Of a stretch of 64,000 nt of DNA, positions 8,651 to 16,393 are shown in pieces. The notes below the pieces were generated by a model, which was not told the origin of the DNA, made no database searches, and worked only from the letters and a program-made list of their open reading frames with translations. Origin of the DNA: Luteimonas endophytica (GTDB lineage: Bacteria; Pseudomonadota; Gammaproteobacteria; Xanthomonadales; Xanthomonadaceae); contig NZ_JARXRM010000008.1 in assembly GCF_029887875.1 (NCBI RefSeq), positions 154,318 to 218,317 of the forward strand, given 5' to 3'. Position 1 is the stretch's first letter, and each line of letters starts with the position of its first letter. Position numbers and translations under genes: made by a program.

Positions 8651-9507
8651 GACGCCTGGCGGTCCTCGCCTGCGCCGCGATGCTGGGCATCGCCCCGGCG
8701 CTCCTGCTGGCGCGGCCCCCTGCGCCGGCGGCGGACCCGCCCGGCGCCGACGAGGATCGGGTCGTGTTCCCGGCCAGCGTGCAGCAGGGCGCGATGGTGA
8801 TCGGCAAGGTCCCGCCCGGCAGCCGCGTCGACTACGCCGGCCGCAGCCTCCGGGTGACCGGCTACGGCAGCGTGGTGCTGGGCATCGGCCGCGACGCGGC
8901 CGGCCCGGTCGAGGTGGCGGTGACGCGGCCGGGCGGCAGCCGGGAGACCGCGCGCATCGCGGTGACCCGGCGCGACTGGCCGGTCGAACCGGTCACGGGG
9001 GTGCCGCCGAAGACCGTCGATCCCCCGCCGGCGATCGCCGAGCGGATCCGCCGCGAGCAGGCGCGCGTCGTCCAGGCGCGTACCCGCGACGATGCCCGCG
9101 CCGATTTCGCGCAGCGCTTCGCCTGGCCGGTCCAGGGCCGTATCAGCGGGCGCTTCGGCAACCAGCGCGTCTACAACGGCACGCCCGGCTCGGCGCACTC
9201 GGGCATGGACATCGCGGCGCCTTCCGGCACCCCGGTCGCGGCGCCGGCGGCAGGCGTGGTCACTTTCGCCGATGCCGACCTGTACCTCACCGGCGGCACG
9301 GTGCTGCTCGACCACGGGCACGGGGTCAGCTCCAATTTCCTGCACCTGTCCAGGCTCGACGTCCAGGCCGGCGACCGGGTCGAACAGGGCCAGGTGATCG
9401 GCGCGGTCGGCGCGACCGGCCGGGCCACGGGCCCGCACCTGCACTGGGGCATGAACTGGTTCGACGTGCGGATCGACCCGCTGCTGGTGCTGGAGCGGAG
9501 CCGGTAG
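8647..9507 (+). CDS. M23-family metallopeptidase (LytM/peptidoglycan endopeptidase-like), exported
   Basis: Cell-wall endopeptidase-like protein of 286 aa. A signal peptide ([21 protein letters not shown]) leads, and a C-terminal peptidase M23 domain has HSGMD from His184 and HLHW from His264, so both zinc-ligand motifs are intact. I chose TTG 8647, which overlaps the pyrC stop and follows GGAG by about 8 bases; no ATG gives a full signal peptide. The middle part (residues 35-125) looks like a beta-rich ligand domain typical of Xanthomonad M23 proteins. Probably periplasmic; the exact cross-link cut is unknown. Confidence 0.88.
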   Translation: MRRLAVLACAAMLGIAPALLLARPPAPAADPPGADEDRVVFPASVQQGAMVIGKVPPGSRVDYAGRSLRVTGYGSVVLGIGRDAAGPVEVAVTRPGGSRETARIAVTRRDWPVEPVTGVPPKTVDPPPAIAERIRREQARVVQARTRDDARADFAQRFAWPVQGRISGRFGNQRVYNGTPGSAHSGMDIAAPSGTPVAAPAAGVVTFADADLYLTGGTVLLDHGHGVSSNFLHLSRLDVQAGDRVEQGQVIGAVGATGRATGPHLHWGMNWFDVRIDPLLVLERSR

Positions 9508-9832
9508 CCTGTCGGACTACCGGACCGGTGGCGCGCCGGCCCCGCCCCACTTTTTCTTCGAAAGCTGCCGACAGGTGCGTGGGCTTCGGAGCCGGCGGCG
9601 CCCGGGTCGGGGGAGGCTCGCCGGCGGAGTCGGGCCAGCCATGGCCCGATCCGCTGCCGCAGGCCGGGCCGCGCGGCAGTGCCGCGCAAGCGGCCCGTGC
9701 CCCCCTGGCCTGCTGTCCGCCTCCCCCCGCCCGGGCGCCGCGTCGGTGATTCGCTGTCGGATGCCCGGCCTCCCATTCCTCCGAAGCCCATCGACGCGAA
9801 AGCGGGAGACGTGCCGGGGGGTGTTGCGCAGA

Positions 9833-9881
9833 GCAGGCCATGGATGGCCTGCGGCCCTGACTCCGGCCATGGATGGCCGGA
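9833..9881. repeat. two near-identical 20-bp palindromes
   Basis: GCAGGCCATGGATGGCCTGC (9833-9852) and TCCGGCCATGGATGGCCGGA (9862-9881) are each perfect inverted repeats around a GG centre, 9 bp apart. They share GGCCATGGATGGCC. They could form REP-like hairpins at the end of the M23 transcript; there is no T-tract. Confidence 0.75.
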
Positions 9882-9987
9882 CGGAAGGGCGGAGCAATAG
9901 GCTCACGCCCCGCACAGCAGGCCGAAGGGCTCTACCCCAGGAGCGGCTATTCGCTGTCGCTGCCCCGTGGCGACGGTGACCGATCCC
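9878..9987 (+). repeat. dispersed intergenic repeat, copy 1
   Basis: Shares blocks with 54929-55041: GGACGGAAGGGCGGAGCAAT, then CCGCACA-CAG-CCGAAG, TTCGCTGTCGCTG and GTGGCGACGGTGA ending in GATCC. The blocks keep order and approximate spacing over about 110 bp. This is the only other copy I can see in the window. Confidence 0.75.
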
Positions 9988-10016
9988 CGCGACGGACGGC
10001 CGCTGCCTGTGCGCGG

Positions 10017-10928
10017 TCAGCCGGAGACCCGGGCCACCGCGTCGTGCGCGTGCAGGCTTTCGAAGTGGGCGACGCGGACATCGAAGCGGGCGATGCGCTC
10101 GTCGGCGGCCAGGACCGCGGCGATGCGGCGCGCCGCGTCCTCGCAGAACATCAGGTTCTCGGCGTTGAGCCGGGCGAAGGCCTGCTCGTCCTCGCGCTTG
10201 ACCGCGGTCTGCACCGGGGTGCCGAGCGCCGCCTCGATGGCGTCTACCAGCCCGGCCAGCGGGAACTCGTCGAAACTGGGCGCGAGCTCGACCCGGACAC
10301 TGGCGCGACTGCGCTGGGCGTGCGGGGTCCCGGCCAGGCCGCGCTCCGAGGCGAGCCATTCCCCGACCACCGCGGTCGACAGCGGCCGCGCATTGGCGAA
10401 ATCGGCGACGAAGCGCTCCGCGTTGAGCTGCCGCGACAGCGCCGCCGAGGCCGGGCAGGTGCTGGAGTAGTGGACCGAGAACCCGAACTCCAGACGGAAG
10501 TGTCCGTCCGCAAGCGTCGCCTCCAGCTCCACCGGATAGGTCTTCCAGCCGACATGGCCGCTGGCCAGCGCCGGCCTGGGCAGCAGCTGTTGGTAGCGGA
10601 TGGCCAGGCGCGCCGCGCCCGACAGCCCCCGCTGCGACTCCACCAGGTCCTGGAGCACCCGGCGCAGGCCCGCCGGGGTCAGCGCCTCGCCCGAAAACGC
10701 GTCCTGCAGCCGCAGGTACAGGCGCGACATGTGGATGCCGCGGGCGGCCGCGGCGCGCAGGTCCACCGCCACGTCGACCGAGGCCGGCACCTGCAGCACC
10801 GCCCCGCCCTCGCCGGGCAGGCGCAGCGGCAGCGAGATGCCCTCCATCCCCACCCAGTCGAGCGGGCGGGCGGCGAACGCGGCGTCATCGGCGACATCGG
10901 GCAGCGATGGCGTGGGGCGGGTGCTCAA
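10017..10928 (-). CDS. folE2: GTP cyclohydrolase FolE2 (type IB)
   Basis: Makes 7,8-dihydroneopterin triphosphate from GTP, the first step to folate; the FolE2 type works with metals other than zinc. Signatures seen are RGIHMSR, the active-site region YSSTCPASAALS, PHAQRSRA, ENLMFCEDAAR and HFESLHAHDAV. Length is 303 aa with start TTG 10928; no ATG precedes the conserved SLPDVA segment, so the exact start is uncertain. In many bacteria folE2 is Zur-controlled, but I see no convincing Zur site. It is followed by a repeat-rich gap and preceded by a small unrelated gene. Confidence 0.93.
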   Translation of the reverse strand: MSTRPTPSLPDVADDAAFAARPLDWVGMEGISLPLRLPGEGGAVLQVPASVDVAVDLRAAAARGIHMSRLYLRLQDAFSGEALTPAGLRRVLQDLVESQRGLSGAARLAIRYQQLLPRPALASGHVGWKTYPVELEATLADGHFRLEFGFSVHYSSTCPASAALSRQLNAERFVADFANARPLSTAVVGEWLASERGLAGTPHAQRSRASVRVELAPSFDEFPLAGLVDAIEAALGTPVQTAVKREDEQAFARLNAENLMFCEDAARRIAAVLAADERIARFDVRVAHFESLHAHDAVARVSG

Positions 10929-11034
10929 GGATGGCGACTCGGTGTGGGGAGGACGCCCCTGGCGGGGCCCGCATAGTGTAACGAGCGCGGCGCGGACACC
11001 CCCGGAACGCTGCGTCGCGCAACCGCGCGCTCGT

Positions 11035-11703
11035 TCAGGCGCCGCCGCGCGCCGAACGCCACGCCAGCGGCAACACCCGCCACGCCGGCAGCGGCCGGGG
11101 CGCGCGACCGGACGACAGGTCGCGCAGGCGGGCGCGCAGCAGCGCGGCGTGGATGCGGCGCGCGCGCGGTCCGCCGGCCGGATGCGGCCACTGCTGCAGC
11201 AGCCACAGCGCTTCGCTGCGCTGTCCCGCGAGCAGGACCCGCTCGCCGGTGAGGCAGCGCGCCAGGGTGGCCGCGGTGGTCTCGCCGTCGGCCGCGTCCT
11301 CGCCGTGCGGCAGCCACAGCTCGCATTCGGCGGCGGCGCGGCCCAGCGCCTGCAGCGCCTGCAGGGTGGCGGAGGCGCCGAGTTCGCGGGTGGCCGGCAG
11401 CGCGCTCAGGGCACGACCCAGCTCCAGCCACGGTGCCGGGTGCCGCTGCAGGCGCTCGCCGAGCGGGTGGCGGCGCGCACCGCGCGACCAGCCCTGCAGC
11501 TCTTCCTGCCACCATGCCAGCTTGGCGAGCCCCGGGGTCGGATCCGGCGCGCCCCAGGCGGCATCGGTCAGCTCCTGGAGGAGCGCGAACCAGGCGGCGA
11601 CCGGTGCGCGCGCCGGCTCCGGCAGGAACGCCGCGGCGATCTGCCACTCGGGCCAGCGGGAGCGCCACTTGGCAACGAATCCCTCGGCTTGCGATGGGTC
11701 CAT
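11035..11703 (-). CDS. Squalene/phytoene synthase-related protein of unknown role
   Basis: A 222-aa soluble, helix-rich protein starting at ATG 11703 (MDPSQAEGFVAKWRSRWPEW); GTG 11721 is a weaker alternative. I recall similar Xanthomonad proteins annotated as phytoene/squalene synthase family, with the conserved segment WFALLQELTDAAWG and WWQEELQGWSRGARRHPLGERL. The two Asp-rich motifs needed for prenyl transfer are not visible, so enzyme activity is doubtful. It lies 9 bp downstream of the HAD phosphatase end on the same strand and probably shares its transcript. Confidence 0.65.
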   Translation of the reverse strand: MDPSQAEGFVAKWRSRWPEWQIAAAFLPEPARAPVAAWFALLQELTDAAWGAPDPTPGLAKLAWWQEELQGWSRGARRHPLGERLQRHPAPWLELGRALSALPATRELGASATLQALQALGRAAAECELWLPHGEDAADGETTAATLARCLTGERVLLAGQRSEALWLLQQWPHPAGGPRARRIHAALLRARLRDLSSGRAPRPLPAWRVLPLAWRSARGGA

Positions 11704-11730
11704 CTGCGCGACCTGGGACACGGCGGCCGG

Positions 11731-12465
11731 TCAGGCCGGCCCTGCCGTCGCGGCGGGCGGGTGCGCCTGTCCGGCCGGCCGGGGCCAGCGGCCCGGCCCC
11801 ACCAGATCCTGCGGCGTCTCGACCATCACGTCGCCCAGCCAGGCCACCGGATCGTCGTCGTGCAGGCGATAGCCCCACAGCGCGACCACTGAAGGCATGC
11901 CCGCCGCGCGCGCCGCGGCGATGTCGCGCGCGTCGTCGCCGACGTAGACGCAGCTCGCCGCCGCCACCCCGGCCTGGCGCGCGGCATGCAGCAGCGGCAG
12001 CGGGTGCGGCTTGCGCTCGGCCAGGGTGTCGCCGCCGACCAGCACCGCGCAGCGCCGCTCCCAGCCGAGCTGCGGCAGGATGTCGCGGGCCAGGTACTCG
12101 GGCTTGTTGGTGACGATGCCCCAGACCGAACCGGCCGACTCCAGCGCCGCCAGCATTCGCTCGACGCCGGGGAACGGCGCACCGTGGCGGCCGAGTTCCC
12201 CGCGATAGACATCGAGGAACTCGGGCACCAGCGCGACGATCTCGTCCTCGGCCAGGTCCGGAAACGCCGCCGCCGCCATCGCCCGGGCGCCGCGCGAGAC
12301 CCGTGGCCGCAGTGCCGCCAGCGGCATCGGCGCGATCCCGCGCGCGGCGCGCATCCGGTTCACCGTGGCCAGCATGTCCGGGGCGCTGTCGAGCAGGGTC
12401 CCGTCGAGGTCGAACAGCACCCCCGGCGGATACCCTTCGCGAGCGGTCGCGGCGCTAGCCGCCAT
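11731..12465 (-). CDS. HAD-family phosphatase (MupP or phosphoglycolate phosphatase)
   Basis: HAD-IA phosphatase of 244 aa. Motif I is [11 protein letters not shown] with the nucleophile Asp, motif II is IVTNKP, and motifs III/IV are ERKPHP and YVGDDARDI. Annotation pipelines usually call such proteins Gph. The segment [12 protein letters not shown] and the neighbours mtaD-ubiG on the same strand match Pseudomonas mupP, the N-acetylmuramate 6-phosphate phosphatase of cell-wall recycling, which sits right after ubiG. ATG 12465 overlaps the ubiG stop by 11 bp; GTG 12474 is possible. Fold is certain, substrate undecided. Confidence 0.85.
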   Translation of the reverse strand: MAASAATAREGYPPGVLFDLDGTLLDSAPDMLATVNRMRAARGIAPMPLAALRPRVSRGARAMAAAAFPDLAEDEIVALVPEFLDVYRGELGRHGAPFPGVERMLAALESAGSVWGIVTNKPEYLARDILPQLGWERRCAVLVGGDTLAERKPHPLPLLHAARQAGVAAASCVYVGDDARDIAAARAAGMPSVVALWGYRLHDDDPVAWLGDVMVETPQDLVGPGRWPRPAGQAHPPAATAGPA

Positions 12466-13198
12466 GTCCGGCACCCGGCTTGAGCGCGCACGCCAGGTAG
12501 TTGACGTCGGTGCGCCGGCTCAGCCGGGCGGCGTTGCGCCAGGGCGCGTAGGCCATGCCGCTGACGTCCTCCAGCGCCAGCCCGGCATCCCGCAGCCAGC
12601 GCCGCAGTTCGGACGGTCTGATGAAGTCTCGGTACTGATGGGTGCCCTTCGGCAGCAGCCCGGCGATGTACTCGGCGCCGACGATCGCCAATGCGAACGC
12701 GGCCGGGGTGCGGTTGAGGGTCGAGACGAACAGCCGCCCGCCCGGCCGCAGCAGGCGCGCGCAGGCGGCGAGGATCGCGCCGGGATCGGGCACGTGTTCC
12801 AGCATCTCCATGCAGGTGACCACGTCGTAGCTTTCCGGCCGCGCCTCCGCCAGCGCCTCGACGGCGGTCTGCTGGTAATCGACTTCGACCCCGGACTCCA
12901 GCCGGTGCAGCCTGGCGATGCGGATCAGTTCCGCGGACAGATCGATCCCGGTGACCCGGGCACCGGCCGCCGCCATCGCCTCGCTGAGCAGGCCGCCGCC
13001 GCAGCCGACGTCCAGCACCTCGGCGCCGGTCAGCGGCGCCCGCGCGGCCACGTAGGCCAGCCGCACCGGGTTGAGCGCGTGGAGAGGCTTCTGGGGACCG
13101 TCGGGGTCCCACCAGCGGCCGGCCAGCGCCCCGAACTTGTCGAGCTCGGCCTGGCGGAAGTTCGGCGCCGGGCCGGGGTGGGATCCATTGCTGGTCAT
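12455..13198 (-). CDS. ubiG: Ubiquinone biosynthesis O-methyltransferase UbiG
   Basis: SAM-dependent methyltransferase carrying out both O-methylations in ubiquinone synthesis. It has 247 aa with start ATG 13198. The SAM-binding loop is [16 protein letters not shown], followed by VTGIDLS, and the UbiG-typical N-terminal [26 protein letters not shown] and [23 protein letters not shown] are present. It is the middle gene of mtaD-ubiG-HAD, 25 bp after mtaD. Confidence 0.95.
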   Translation of the reverse strand: MTSNGSHPGPAPNFRQAELDKFGALAGRWWDPDGPQKPLHALNPVRLAYVAARAPLTGAEVLDVGCGGGLLSEAMAAAGARVTGIDLSAELIRIARLHRLESGVEVDYQQTAVEALAEARPESYDVVTCMEMLEHVPDPGAILAACARLLRPGGRLFVSTLNRTPAAFALAIVGAEYIAGLLPKGTHQYRDFIRPSELRRWLRDAGLALEDVSGMAYAPWRNAARLSRRTDVNYLACALKPGAGHGG

Positions 13199-13223
13199 GT
13201 CTGATCCTGTGCTCGGGTATGGT

Positions 13224-14561
13224 TCAGCGGCGGATCGCCGCGATCCGCTCCCGCCACTGCCGCGCGTTCGCGACCACGGCGGCCGCATCCAGATCCACCA
13301 GCTCGCGCGCCACCAGCTTCTCACGCCCGGCGATCCAGACATCGCCGACCTGGTGGCGCCCGGTGGCGTAGACCAGCTGCGAAAACACGTGGTGCAGCGG
13401 CTGGGTTTCCAGCGGCGAGAGATCGATGCAGGCCAGGTCGGCCTGCTTGCCCGGCTCGATCGAGCCGATCAGGTGGTCGAAGCCGATCGCCCTGGCCCCG
13501 CCCAGGGTGGCCGCGCGCAGTGCCGTGGCCGCATCGAACGCGGCGGCGTCGCCCGCCACCGCCTTGGCCAGGATCGCCGCGGTGCGGGTTTCGCCGATCA
13601 TGTCGAGATCGTTGTTGCTGGCGCAGCCGTCCGTGCCGATCGCCAGGTTCACCCCTGCGCGCTCGAGCGCGCAGGCCGGGCAGAAGCCGGACGCCAGCTT
13701 GAGGTTGGACTCCGGGCAGTGCACCACCGACACCCCGCGCTCGGCGCACAGGTGCATCTCGGCGTCAGTCACCTGGGTCATGTGCACCGCGATCAGGCGG
13801 TCGTTGACCAGTCCCAGCCGGTCCAGCCGCGCCAGCGGACGCTGGCCGTGCTCGGCCAGGGACTGCTCGACCTCCTGCGCGGTCTCGTGCAGGTGCAGGT
13901 GCACCGGCACGTCGAGCTGGTCGGCGAGCATGCGGATGCGCTCGAAGCTGGCGTCGCTGACCGTGTACGGGGCGTGCGGCGCGAATGCGGTATCGATCAG
14001 GGCATCGCCCCGCCATTGGTCGTGGACCTCGCCGGCACGGTCGAAGTACTCGTCGTCGGTCTTCGCCCAGGCGGTCGGGAAATCGATCACCGGCAGGCCG
14101 ATGCGGGCACGGAAGCCGTGGCGCCGGTAGGTCGCGGCCTGGACGTCCGGGAAGAAGTAGTTCTCGTTGACGCAGGTGGTGCCGCCGCGCAGCATCTCGG
14201 CGATCGCCAACGTGACGCCGTCGGCGACGAACTCCGGGCCGATCACCGCCGCTTCCACCGGCCAGATGTGCTGCTGCAGCCAGACCTTGAGCGGCAGGTC
14301 GTCGGCGACCCCGCGCAACAGCGTCATCGGATTATGGGTATGCGCGTTGACCAGGCCGGGGATCAGCGCGCCGTCCGGCCGCGAGACCACCCGCTGCGGG
14401 GCGAACCGCGCGCGCGCCTCGGCGGCCGGCAGCAGCGCGAGGATCACACCATCGCGGATCGCCACGGCGTGGTCCTCCAGCACCGCCCCGTGCGGCTCGA
14501 CCGGCACCACCCAGCCGGCTTCGATCAACAGGTCGCAGGGCTGGGGGATCGACTCGGTCAT
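13224..14561 (-). CDS. mtaD: TRZ/ATZ-family amidohydrolase, probable 5'-methylthioadenosine/S-adenosylhomocysteine deaminase
   Basis: Amidohydrolase of 445 aa from ATG 14561, with a good GGAGAG ribosome site. Metal motifs are [31 protein letters not shown] and the catalytic Asp in [18 protein letters not shown]. The last segment is typical of MTA/SAH deaminases. Deamination of MTA or SAH would clear products of SAM-using enzymes, which suits its place just upstream of the methyltransferase ubiG; the same order is known in Pseudomonas. Substrate is inferred from family and context. Confidence 0.85.
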   Translation of the reverse strand: MTESIPQPCDLLIEAGWVVPVEPHGAVLEDHAVAIRDGVILALLPAAEARARFAPQRVVSRPDGALIPGLVNAHTHNPMTLLRGVADDLPLKVWLQQHIWPVEAAVIGPEFVADGVTLAIAEMLRGGTTCVNENYFFPDVQAATYRRHGFRARIGLPVIDFPTAWAKTDDEYFDRAGEVHDQWRGDALIDTAFAPHAPYTVSDASFERIRMLADQLDVPVHLHLHETAQEVEQSLAEHGQRPLARLDRLGLVNDRLIAVHMTQVTDAEMHLCAERGVSVVHCPESNLKLASGFCPACALERAGVNLAIGTDGCASNNDLDMIGETRTAAILAKAVAGDAAAFDAATALRAATLGGARAIGFDHLIGSIEPGKQADLACIDLSPLETQPLHHVFSQLVYATGRHQVGDVWIAGREKLVARELVDLDAAAVVANARQWRERIAAIRR

Positions 14562-14669
14562 TCGCTCTCCTGCTTCGCTTCGGCGCCGTGCCTGGCGCCT
14601 GGATCCGGATCCCGGCTGGCGCCGGACGAGGCAACGGCCAGCGCGCATGCTCGCGCATGCGCCCTCGCG

Positions 14670-15236
14670 TCATTTCACCCGGCTGACGTACTCGCCGGAG
14701 CGGGTGTCGACCTTGATCGTCTCTTCCTGGCCGACGAACAGCGGTACCCGGACCACCGCCCCGGTCTCCAGCGTCGCGGGCTTGCCGCCGCCGCCCGAAG
14801 TGTCGCCGCGCACGCCGGGGTCGGTCTCGGTGATCTGCAGCTCGACGAAGTTGGGCGGGGTGACCTGGATCGGGGTGCCGTTCCACAGCGTGACCACGCA
14901 GGCTTCCTCGCCCTTGAGCCATTTTTCCGCACCGCCCATGCCGGCCTTGTCGGCCTGGACCTGTTCGAAGCTCTCCGGGTTCATGAAGTGCCAGTACTCG
15001 CCGTCGCTGTAGAGGTACTGCATGTCGGTATCGACCACGTCCGCAGCCTCCACCGAGTCGGTGGACTTCATGGTGACTTCCTGGACCCGGCCGGAGCGGA
15101 TCAGGCGGTACTTCACCCGGGTGAAGGCCTGGCCCTTGCCCGGCTTGACGTACTCGGTGTCGGTGATGATCGCGGGCTCCCCATTCACCAGGATCTTCAT
15201 CCCGTTCTTCACGTCGTTCATGCCGTAGCTGGCCAT
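14670..15236 (-). CDS. efp: Translation elongation factor P
   Basis: Relieves ribosome stalling at polyproline stretches. It has exactly 188 aa with start ATG 15236. The modified lysine is Lys34 in the loop [10 protein letters not shown], as in the EpmA/EpmB-modified class rather than the Arg32-rhamnosylated class. The OB-fold domains II and III and the end SGEYVSRVK are complete. It faces epmB across 88 bp, so the target and its lysine aminomutase are divergently expressed. Confidence 0.97.
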   Translation of the reverse strand: MASYGMNDVKNGMKILVNGEPAIITDTEYVKPGKGQAFTRVKYRLIRSGRVQEVTMKSTDSVEAADVVDTDMQYLYSDGEYWHFMNPESFEQVQADKAGMGGAEKWLKGEEACVVTLWNGTPIQVTPPNFVELQITETDPGVRGDTSGGGGKPATLETGAVVRVPLFVGQEETIKVDTRSGEYVSRVK

Positions 15237-15324
15237 CGCTGCTCCTGCTGTGCCGCCGCGCGGGCGGATAGAATGTCGGATTCGCGGCCGGCCGGCGCCG
15301 GGCGCACTGCAAAACAAGCCCGAC

Positions 15325-16329
15325 ATGATACCCGCAGCCCCCATCCCGATGCAGCCGCGGCGCTGGCAGTTGGCCTGGCGCGAAGCGGTGCGCGACCCAC
15401 GCGAACTGCTGGCGCTGCTCGGGCTGGAGCACGCCGCCCCGGCGATCTCGGACGCCGCCGCCGCGCAGTTCCCGCTGCGGGTACCGCGCGGGTTCGTGGC
15501 GCGGATGCGCCGCGGCGACCCGCACGACCCGCTGCTGCGCCAGGTGCTGCCGCTGGACGACGAGCTGCGCCCGGCCCCGGGCTTCGAGCTCGACGCGGTC
15601 GGCGACGGCGCCGCCCGGGCCGGCCGCGGGGTGATCCGCAAGTACCGCGGCCGTGCCCTGCTGGTCGCCACCGGCAGCTGCGCGGTGCACTGCCGGTACT
15701 GCTTCCGCCGCCACTTCCCGTATGCCGAGCAAACCGCCGCCGCCGCAGGCTGGGACGAGGCGCTGGCAGAGATCCGCGGCGACCGCTCGATCGAGGAGGT
15801 GATCCTTTCCGGCGGCGATCCGCTTTCGCTGGCCACCGCCAAGCTGGCCGAACTCACCGATGCCCTGGCGGCGGTGCCGCACGTCCGCCGCCTGCGCCTG
15901 CACACCCGCCTGCCGGTGGTACTGCCCGAGCGGGTCGACCAGGACCTCTGCGCCTGGCTGGCCGCCCTGCCCTGGCCGGTGGCGGTGGTGATCCACGCCA
16001 ACCACGCCAACGAGTTCGACCCGGCGGTCGACGCCGCCCTCGCCGCCCTGCGCGCCGCCGGGGCGGCCCTGCTCAACCAGGCGGTGCTGCTGCGGGGAGT
16101 CAACGACTCGGTCGAGGCGCTGGCGCAGCTGGGAGCGCGCGGCTTCGCCGCCGGGGTGCTGCCCTACTACCTGCACCAGCTGGACCGGGTCGCCGGCGCC
16201 GCGCATTTCGAGGTGCCCGACGCGCGCGCGCTGGCGCTGCACGCCGCGCTGCGCGAGCGCCTGTCGGGATTCCTGGTGCCCCGGCTGGTCCGGGAGGTGG
16301 CCGGGGATGCGTCCAAACGCCCACTTTGA
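15325..16329 (+). CDS. epmB: EF-P lysine 2,3-aminomutase EpmB
   Basis: Radical-SAM, PLP-dependent enzyme that converts alpha-lysine to beta-lysine, which EpmA then attaches to EF-P Lys34. The cluster motif is CxxxCxxC at Cys119, Cys123 and Cys126 ([15 protein letters not shown]), with SGGDPLSL and VLLRGVND downstream. ATG 15325 (334 aa) is preferred; ATG 15349 is possible. A TAGAAT hexamer at 15269-15274 could be its -10. Divergent from efp; epmA is not in the window. Confidence 0.93.
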   Translation: MIPAAPIPMQPRRWQLAWREAVRDPRELLALLGLEHAAPAISDAAAAQFPLRVPRGFVARMRRGDPHDPLLRQVLPLDDELRPAPGFELDAVGDGAARAGRGVIRKYRGRALLVATGSCAVHCRYCFRRHFPYAEQTAAAAGWDEALAEIRGDRSIEEVILSGGDPLSLATAKLAELTDALAAVPHVRRLRLHTRLPVVLPERVDQDLCAWLAALPWPVAVVIHANHANEFDPAVDAALAALRAAGAALLNQAVLLRGVNDSVEALAQLGARGFAAGVLPYYLHQLDRVAGAAHFEVPDARALALHAALRERLSGFLVPRLVREVAGDASKRPL

Positions 16330-16393
16330 CCGGGCCGGCATGGACGCGGCCCGCGCCGCCGTGGCATAACCGTCGCCCACTGGGGAGGACCGC

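Larger units (their letters stand above)
9508..10016. other. 509-bp convergent intergenic region with repeats, no credible gene
   Basis: Lies between the plus-strand M23 peptidase and the minus-strand folE2. Open frames exist on both strands but are composition-driven and match nothing. It contains two 20-bp palindromes and one copy of a dispersed repeat, annotated separately. Confidence 0.7.

Noticed and set aside
9575..9979. Possible 134-aa gene between the M23 peptidase and folE2
   Set aside because: The frame runs through the palindromes and dispersed repeat, has no ribosome site and gives Arg-rich sequence without family features.
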